Below are positions 59,838-64,000 of a stretch of DNA of 64,000 nt, piece by piece. The DNA is from Eubacteriales bacterium (lineage in GTDB: Bacteria; Bacillota; Clostridia; Christensenellales; Aristaeellaceae): NCBI GenBank assembly GCA_028705775.1, contig JAQWCW010000010.1:27548-91547 (forward strand), given 5' to 3'. Position numbers and translations under genes: made by a program. The number at the start of each line of letters is the position of its first letter. Positions within the stretch are counted from its first letter, which is position 1. Under the pieces are notes generated by a model. The model was not told the origin of the DNA. It did not search any database and saw only the letters and a program-made list of their open reading frames with translations.

Positions 59838-60680
59838 ATGAAGCTTATTCAGAACAAGCAATTTGAGGAAGAACGCGCGCTTTACGAAAGCCGTGAGGTG
59901 CATCTTCTGAACTGCCGCTTTGACGGCGCTGCTGACGGAGAGAGCGCGCTCAAGGAATCGAAGCATATCATTGCCGAGAACTGTTTTTGCAACCTCCGCT
60001 ACCCGTTTTGGCACGACGATGACTTGAAAATTATAAACACGGAAATGACCGGACTTTGCCGCGCCGCAATCTGGTATTCGAGCGATATCAGCATTTCGGG
60101 CACGAAAATGCACGGAATAAAGGCGCTACGCGAGTGCGGAAATGTAAGCCTTACAGACTGCGATATCGACTCGCCCGAATTCGGCTGGTCGGTTATCGGG
60201 CTTGAAATGAAGAATTCCTCCGCAAAAAGCGAATACTTCTGCATGAGAAGCGAGAACCTTCGCTTTACAGGCGTTCGCCTGAGCGGCAAGTACTCGTTCC
60301 AGTACGTGAAGAACGCCGTTTTCGATTCCTGCGAGTTTGATACCAAGGACGCATTCTGGCACGCTCAGAACGTAACCGTGCGCAATTCCGTAATCCGCGG
60401 CGAGTACCTTGCGTGGTATTCGGACTCGCTGACGCTCGAAAACTGCAAGATTTACGGAACGCAGCCCCTGTGCTACTGCAAGAACCTGAAGATTGTTAAC
60501 TGCGAAATGCACGACGCGGATTTGGCTTTTGAGAAAAGCGACGTGAACGCCGAAATAGTTACGCCGATGATAAGCATAAAGAACCCCCGCAGCGGCGAAA
60601 TAACCCTGCCGGAGCTGAAACAGCTTATTATGGACGACGAAAACGCCAAGGGCAAGGTTACAGTCGCGCCAAGAGGATAA
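59838..60680 (+). CDS. DUF3737 beta-helix protein
   Basis: The 280-residue protein is of DUF3737. It is built of short repeats with Asn, Cys and aromatic residues in register (VHLLNCRFDG, HIIAENCFCNLRYPFWHDDD, AVFDSCEFDTKDAFWHAQNV, LTLENCKIYGTQPLCYCKNL), the pattern of a right-handed parallel beta-helix. No signal peptide or catalytic motif was seen. The family is common in gut Firmicutes and Bacteroidetes without a known role. AAAGGAAAC precedes the ATG at 59838. A TATAAT at 59797-59802 may be its promoter, without a clear -35. Confidence 0.88.
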   Translation: MKLIQNKQFEEERALYESREVHLLNCRFDGAADGESALKESKHIIAENCFCNLRYPFWHDDDLKIINTEMTGLCRAAIWYSSDISISGTKMHGIKALRECGNVSLTDCDIDSPEFGWSVIGLEMKNSSAKSEYFCMRSENLRFTGVRLSGKYSFQYVKNAVFDSCEFDTKDAFWHAQNVTVRNSVIRGEYLAWYSDSLTLENCKIYGTQPLCYCKNLKIVNCEMHDADLAFEKSDVNAEIVTPMISIKNPRSGEITLPELKQLIMDDENAKGKVTVAPRG

Positions 60681-60696
60681 TGCTCGCGGATAAAAC

Positions 60697-60735
60697 GAAG
60701 CAGAGCCGGTGTTTTCCGGTTCTGCTTTTCATTTT
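60697..60735 (+). terminator. Terminator after the DUF3737 gene
   Basis: AAGCAGAGCCGG and CCGGTTCTGCTT arms (one mismatch) with a five-base loop, then TTCATTTTG. Confidence 0.8.
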
Positions 60736-60752
60736 GCGCGCGCCGCAAAGCG

Positions 60753-60781
60753 TTGCTTTCGCACGGCTTTGAAAGTATAAT
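60753..60781 (+). promoter_or_regulatory. Promoter of the deformylase-like gene
   Basis: TTGCTT, 17 bases, perfect TATAAT, about 60 bases before the ATG. Confidence 0.55.
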
Positions 60782-60841
60782 AACGGCGATATAGAAAAAT
60801 CAAAACGCGGCGCATATGCGCCTGCTTGCGGCGGTGGAATA

Positions 60842-61252
60842 ATGATTAGGGAAATCGTAAGGGACACAATATTTCTTTCACAGAAATCCGAGCCTGCCGG
60901 AAAGGACGACCTTTCCTCTGCCGAAGATTTGCTTGATACGCTGAAAGCGCATAGCGAGCAATGCGTCGGAATGGCAGCAAACATGATTGGCGTAAAGAAG
61001 ACAATCATAGCCATAAATGACTGCGGAAGATATACGGTAATGCTGAATCCCGAAATCGTGAAATTTTCAGAGCCGTACGAAGCGGAAGAAGGCTGCCTTT
61101 CCCTTGACGGAACGCGCAAGGCTAAGCGATACAACAAGATTAAGGTGCGCTATCAAAACGAGGCGCTTGAAGCTCATTTCAAAACCTACACAGGCTTTAC
61201 CGCGGAGATTATACAGCACGAAATCGACCACTTAAGCGGAATACTGATTTAA
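60842..61252 (+). CDS. Peptide deformylase-like protein, Q-to-M in motif 1
   Basis: The 136-residue protein has the three deformylase motifs. Motif 2 EEGCLSLD and motif 3 IIQHEIDHLSG hold the metal-binding Cys and two His and the catalytic Glu. Motif 1 reads VGMAANMIGV, with Met where active deformylases have the transition-state Gln (GxGxAAxQxG). The protein is also shorter than Def. It may deformylate poorly or act on another substrate; a housekeeping def is expected elsewhere. Single gene, convergent with the double-GNAT gene. Confidence 0.85.
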   Translation: MIREIVRDTIFLSQKSEPAGKDDLSSAEDLLDTLKAHSEQCVGMAANMIGVKKTIIAINDCGRYTVMLNPEIVKFSEPYEAEEGCLSLDGTRKAKRYNKIKVRYQNEALEAHFKTYTGFTAEIIQHEIDHLSGILI

Positions 61253-61274
61253 GCCACGCGAGCAGGCAGCCGCT

Positions 61275-62189
61275 TTACAGCTCCTTTTCCGCCATGAAAT
61301 AATAGGCGGAAATTTTGTATCCGGCTTTGCCGTAAAGATTTTGAAGTCCGGAATACGTATAGCCGACGAAAGCTTCCGCCATTCCATGCTCCCAAAGATA
61401 ATCCGTGCCGAAAAGGACGAGGCGCGAGGCAATATTGCGCGAGCGGTACTCAGGAAGCACGGCGGTGCAGCCGACGCTGCCGATGCCCTTTGCTTCTTCA
61501 TTCAGGCTCACAAGCACGGCGCCGACGATTTTACCGTCCGTTTCGGCAATCGCGGCGCGGCCTTCGGGCGTTTTGCCATAGATTGCCTCGTCCTCATAGT
61601 ATTCCAGAAAGGACTGATACGCATTTCTTACCATGCTGCATACGGCTTCTCTGTCGCCTTTTGCCGCAAAGCGCAGGGAAAGCGAATCGCCGTCGGGGTT
61701 ATTTGCCTGCGCTTTTCTTGGTAAGTCGGCAGGGCGGGCGCGCATATCAAAGCAGTTGCAGCCCTTCCACGAATGAACGTAACCGCGGCGGCTGAAAAAG
61801 CGCGCGGCTTCATCGGTCAGCCCTGCGTCAACTGAAGCGCTCAGCTGCTCCTCATAAAAGGGCATAACGCTCGTCGGAACGCCCGGCGCTATATAATCGT
61901 CTCCGACGCCGATAACGGCGCGCTTTACGCCGCTTGTTTTCATCAGCGCTTCCGTATCTGAAAGCAGCTTTGAGCCGATTCCTCGATTCCGGTATTCCTT
62001 TTTGACGGCGAGCATATAAACAGTACCGCCTCCGAAAACGGAAGCGGCAGTCAGCTCTCCATCATCGTTCCTGATTGCAATCACCTTGGTGCTTGCGCGC
62101 CTGAATATGCCTCTGACGACATCCTCGCTGCGCGTGAGATACGGAAAGCAATCCCTGTACAGAGCTATTAGCTCCGATATATTCTGCAT
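61275..62189 (-). CDS. Double-GNAT acetyltransferase
   Basis: The 304-residue protein has two GNAT halves. The first holds VYMLAVKKEYRNRGIGSKLL, a clear acetyl-CoA loop; the second holds GCTAVLPEYRSRNIASRLVL with a looser loop (RSRNIAS), so perhaps only the first binds acetyl-CoA. Tandem GNATs often form a pseudo-dimer. Substrate unknown. The ATG at 62189 follows AAGGGG at 4 bases. Located between the deformylase-like gene and the barstar gene; a shared function is not evident. Confidence 0.82.
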   Translation of the reverse strand: MQNISELIALYRDCFPYLTRSEDVVRGIFRRASTKVIAIRNDDGELTAASVFGGGTVYMLAVKKEYRNRGIGSKLLSDTEALMKTSGVKRAVIGVGDDYIAPGVPTSVMPFYEEQLSASVDAGLTDEAARFFSRRGYVHSWKGCNCFDMRARPADLPRKAQANNPDGDSLSLRFAAKGDREAVCSMVRNAYQSFLEYYEDEAIYGKTPEGRAAIAETDGKIVGAVLVSLNEEAKGIGSVGCTAVLPEYRSRNIASRLVLFGTDYLWEHGMAEAFVGYTYSGLQNLYGKAGYKISAYYFMAEKEL

Positions 62190-62245
62190 AAAGCCCCTTT
62201 TCATGCGTGATTTGCCCGCAGAAAACACAATGCGGACGCGCCTTG

Positions 62246-62527
62246 TCAATACACGCCGATTCTTTCGGCGGTAACGGTAAGCTCCGGATTGCACTCCGCC
62301 GCGTCCTCAAAAACCCGAATCAGCTTGCGGCAACGCTTATGAAAGGGCAGCACGTTTTCGGGATGATAAAGGATTCTGACGCTCAGCCTGTCCGGATAAG
62401 TCGAAAGCACGTCATAAAGCGCGTCAAGATTCTCCCCGAAATACTTCGGGAAGGCAAGATTTCTGCGCAGATAATCAAAAATATCGTCCATTGTGCCGAA
62501 ATCGCGAAGGTCAATAAGCAAATCCAT
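62246..62527 (-). CDS. Barstar-family ribonuclease inhibitor
   Basis: The 93-residue protein matches barstar: LAFPKYFGENLDALYDVLST keeps the Asn-Leu-Asp and the two Asp residues that plug the barnase active site. The start ATG shares one base with the stop of the upstream barnase-type gene (TGATG); a GTG one codon earlier is possible. Translational coupling ensures inhibitor is made with the toxin. It should protect the cytoplasm from the adjoining nuclease. Confidence 0.93.
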   Translation of the reverse strand: MDLLIDLRDFGTMDDIFDYLRRNLAFPKYFGENLDALYDVLSTYPDRLSVRILYHPENVLPFHKRCRKLIRVFEDAAECNPELTVTAERIGVY

Positions 62528-63057
62528 CACTCGCCCGCCCCCTCATAGAGAGTCTGAAAGCTTTCATAATGGTCGTCGGTATAATAAATCCAGCCTGTAT
62601 TTGAGTAAACTATGCGTTTGGCGTTTCTTGAGCCGGAGGCATAGTCGATATCGCATTCCTTATATGTTACTCCTTTTTTGACGGGAAGCAGCTCTTCATA
62701 ATTGCCGTACCTGTCCCCGCCTATACTCATGCCCGGCGCAACCTCGGCAAGAGTGTTCTCGGAGGAATCCCAGCCAAGGTTGCGAGCCTCCTCCTTCGTG
62801 ATATAGTTGGAAGGCAGCCTTCCATAGAGGTGCAGGTAGAGCGCGACCCTCTGCTTATCGCTGTACTTTCCGCTTTCCTCAACGAGCAGCGTTTCCTGAA
62901 GATGCGCGGGCGCTTCGGTTACTTGCGGCGCAGACGCGCTTTTTAAGCCGCCCGGATTCGTAATATAGTATAGAACTATAAGCAGCAGCGCCAGAAGCGT
63001 TGTAAGCAACGGCGTTTTTTTGTTGATTCGTTTCGTTCCGTCCCTGTCGGTGCTCAT
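62527..63057 (-). CDS. Membrane-anchored barnase-family ribonuclease
   Basis: The 176-residue protein has an N-terminal hydrophobic helix (LLTTLLALLLIVLYYITNPG, residues ~17-36), a Ser/Pro/Glu linker, and a barnase domain (~residues 65-176). All catalytic residues of barnase are seen: Lys in NYITKEEA, Glu in YKECDIDY, the two Arg in SRNAKRIVYS and His in TDDHYESF. The helix may be an uncleaved anchor or a signal peptide, so it acts outside the membrane. Order toxin-inhibitor with TGATG coupling is typical. May serve nutrition, competition or extracellular RNA breakdown. Confidence 0.93.
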   Translation of the reverse strand: MSTDRDGTKRINKKTPLLTTLLALLLIVLYYITNPGGLKSASAPQVTEAPAHLQETLLVEESGKYSDKQRVALYLHLYGRLPSNYITKEEARNLGWDSSENTLAEVAPGMSIGGDRYGNYEELLPVKKGVTYKECDIDYASGSRNAKRIVYSNTGWIYYTDDHYESFQTLYEGAGE

Positions 63058-63135
63058 ATATGCAACCCGCCCCTTAACGTATTTCCGCGATTAAGATATG
63101 CGGCGCAGGCAAGTCGCCATACGCCGCACGGATAT

Positions 63136-63381
63136 TTACTTATTGAACAGACCCTTAATCTTACCGAATATTTCGGTGGCTTCCTTTTTGATGCTTCCTT
63201 CAGCAAGCTTGGTTTCCACAACCGCGAAGATTTCCTTGAGCTGACCGGAGGTGGCTTCAAAACCGAGGGTTTCCTTAATCGTCTCTATCGGGTTTGCCTT
63301 GAACTTCTCAAGCAGACCATCCTCGCTCTGAAGCTTCTCGATTATTTTCTGGGCGGCATTCTTGATTTCTTCGATATTCAT
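63136..63381 (-). CDS. Small helical protein, Nif11/NHLP-leader-like
   Basis: The 81-residue protein is helical, Lys/Glu-rich and without Cys. The segment LLEKFKANPIETIKETLGFE resembles the leader part of Nif11 and nitrile-hydratase-type (NHLP) peptides, but there is no double-Gly cleavage site or modifiable core, and no maturation enzyme lies nearby. Free-standing homologues are common in clostridia with no known role. GGAG site upstream of the ATG. It follows the YegP-type gene by 10 bases, so they may be co-transcribed. Confidence 0.7.
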   Translation of the reverse strand: MNIEEIKNAAQKIIEKLQSEDGLLEKFKANPIETIKETLGFEATSGQLKEIFAVVETKLAEGSIKKEATEIFGKIKGLFNK

Positions 63382-63391
63382 TTTTTTCTCC

Positions 63392-63760
63392 TTATTCTTT
63401 TTCAGTTTTGGCGTTTTCGACGTTCTTCTTGACGGACGCGATTCCGTTCATACAGGATTCCCTTGACGTGTAGCCTTCGCTTGCGCAGATAACCTGACCG
63501 TTGCTCGCCTTGAGACGGAAACGGATTTCGCCCCTGTTATCCTTGTAAACCTCGAATTTCGGATTCTTGAGCGCGGCAAAACCTTCCTCGGTAGAATCCT
63601 CAATCGGCGCCTTAGGCGCGTTCGTGCAAACGGAAAGAATTCCTTTTGCGCAGGTGCGCTCAGACTTGTAAACCTGAGATACGGCGATTGTTTCTCCGTT
63701 CGCTGCCTTGAGCTGAAAGCTGAAACCGTTGTCGCTTTGTTTGACAACAAACTTCCCCAT
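63392..63760 (-). CDS. YegP/DUF1508 tandem-repeat protein (UPF0339)
   Basis: The 122-residue protein has two DUF1508 repeats: GFSFQLKAANGETIAVSQVY (~residues 10-50) and IRFRLKASNGQVICASEGYT (~70-115). The repeats form a small beta-sheet domain of unknown function that often acts as a stress-related or DNA-associated protein. The ATG at 63760 (MGKFVV) matches the family start and has GGAG 8 bases upstream; an ATG two codons earlier is possible. A strong promoter lies just upstream. Confidence 0.92.
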   Translation of the reverse strand: MGKFVVKQSDNGFSFQLKAANGETIAVSQVYKSERTCAKGILSVCTNAPKAPIEDSTEEGFAALKNPKFEVYKDNRGEIRFRLKASNGQVICASEGYTSRESCMNGIASVKKNVENAKTEKE

Positions 63761-63791
63761 AGACATATTCTCCTCTCAGACCGTTTTTTAT

Positions 63792-63820
63792 ATTATAGCA
63801 TATGCGAAAAATGTTGGCAA
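63792..63820 (-). promoter_or_regulatory. Promoter of the YegP-type gene
   Basis: Reverse strand TTGCCA, 17 bases, perfect TATAAT with TGC extended -10, 32 bases before the start codon. Confidence 0.72.
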
Positions 63821-63976
63821 ATAGATTTTTTTGTTTTATAAAAATAATTAAGCCGACCCGACTTATTTGTAATCGTGTAGGTTTGTCAAACATCTTGGAC
63901 AGTGAAGTATTCACGAAGGAACTCCCTAGGGGAAGCCCAGTGGAGAGGGCGCATCGGCATGTTGTTGCTACGACTT

Positions 63977-64000
63977 TGGTGCACAGCTAGCTGTGCACCA
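63977..64000. repeat. Perfect 24-bp palindrome at the window edge
   Basis: TGGTGCACAG, CTAG, CTGTGCACCA reads identically on both strands and ends exactly at the last base, so it may extend no further or be cut. The preceding 63821-63976 holds no gene that could be recognised. It may be an operator, a hairpin, or an element end. Confidence 0.6.

Noticed and set aside
63802..63990. A 62-residue forward frame near the window end
   Set aside because: It begins inside the reverse promoter of the YegP-type gene, lacks a ribosome site and shows no recognisable domain.

Overview
The window looks like chromosomal DNA of an endospore-forming, Gram-positive anaerobe of the class Clostridia, probably an uncultured gut lineage near Christensenellales. 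The lineage is an inference. The evidence is gene content: spoVT, a SpoVB-type flippase, gerW/ytfJ with ytfI, dacF, an FHA-SEDS-PBP cluster, a 2[4Fe-4S] ferredoxin, and genes for plant-polysaccharide use (GH31 alpha-xylosidase, kduI/kduD). GC is moderate and rather uniform, except for an AT-richer stretch at about 35.9-39.4 kb. No rRNA, tRNA, CRISPR array or complete insertion sequence was recognised.

Layout. 0-9 kb: 3' part of nadE, a secreted protein, a divergent alpha-xylosidase, a LUD-domain protein, a darA-holB-ricT operon and a small ferredoxin. 9-11 kb: reverse operon with a cytidylate-kinase-like gene, a C_GCAxxG_C_C redox protein and a secreted protein. 11-16.9 kb: a zinc-ribbon membrane protein, gerW with a frameshifted ytfI behind a sigma-F-like promoter, and an AraC regulator divergent from kduI-kduD. 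17-24.7 kb: cell-wall block with FHA protein, FtsW/RodA, PbpA-type PBP, AI-2E permease and a class A PBP. 24.7-29 kb: dacF, streptothricin-acetyltransferase-like GNAT, rluB, mnmM and an LCP protein. 29-35.8 kb: phosphoglycolate-phosphatase-like gene and ispDF-rqcP-hup-mazG(yabN)-spoVB-spoVT, syntenic with spoVT-yabM-yabN-yabO of Bacillus.

35.9-39.8 kb is the accessory region. A MerR-type promoter with no intact target gene is followed by a PLD-helicase-DUF3427 gene that lacks the centre of its second motor lobe, a NUDIX gene, a frameshifted papain/transglutaminase-like gene, two related 3' hairpin repeats and the 3' half of a flavodoxin-like gene. It reads as a decayed insertion, possibly a remnant of a defence cassette. 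A 222-bp structured element bounded by a 13-bp direct repeat sits at the 3' end of spoVT.

39.8-47 kb: DUF362 protein, class B sortase, a cysteine-rich protein, a DEAD-box RNA helicase, a DUF2974 lipase-fold protein and two secreted proteins. 46.7-51.6 kb: GNAT, TPR protein and mrfB-mrfA DNA repair genes. 51.8-57.4 kb: polar amino-acid ABC transporter operon and acetolactate synthase; each transcript has a strong promoter followed at once by an intrinsic terminator hairpin, which suggests attenuation. 57.6-64 kb: CIRCE-controlled htpG, a DUF3737 protein, a deformylase-like protein with an altered active site, a double GNAT, a membrane-anchored barnase with its barstar, a small helical protein, a YegP-type protein and a perfect 24-bp palindrome at the window edge.

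Many sigma-A-type promoters here have a -35 of the form TTGCNN with 17-bp spacing and often a TG-extended -10. Sporulation-type promoters (sigma F or G) can be read upstream of ytfI-gerW, dacF and spoVT.
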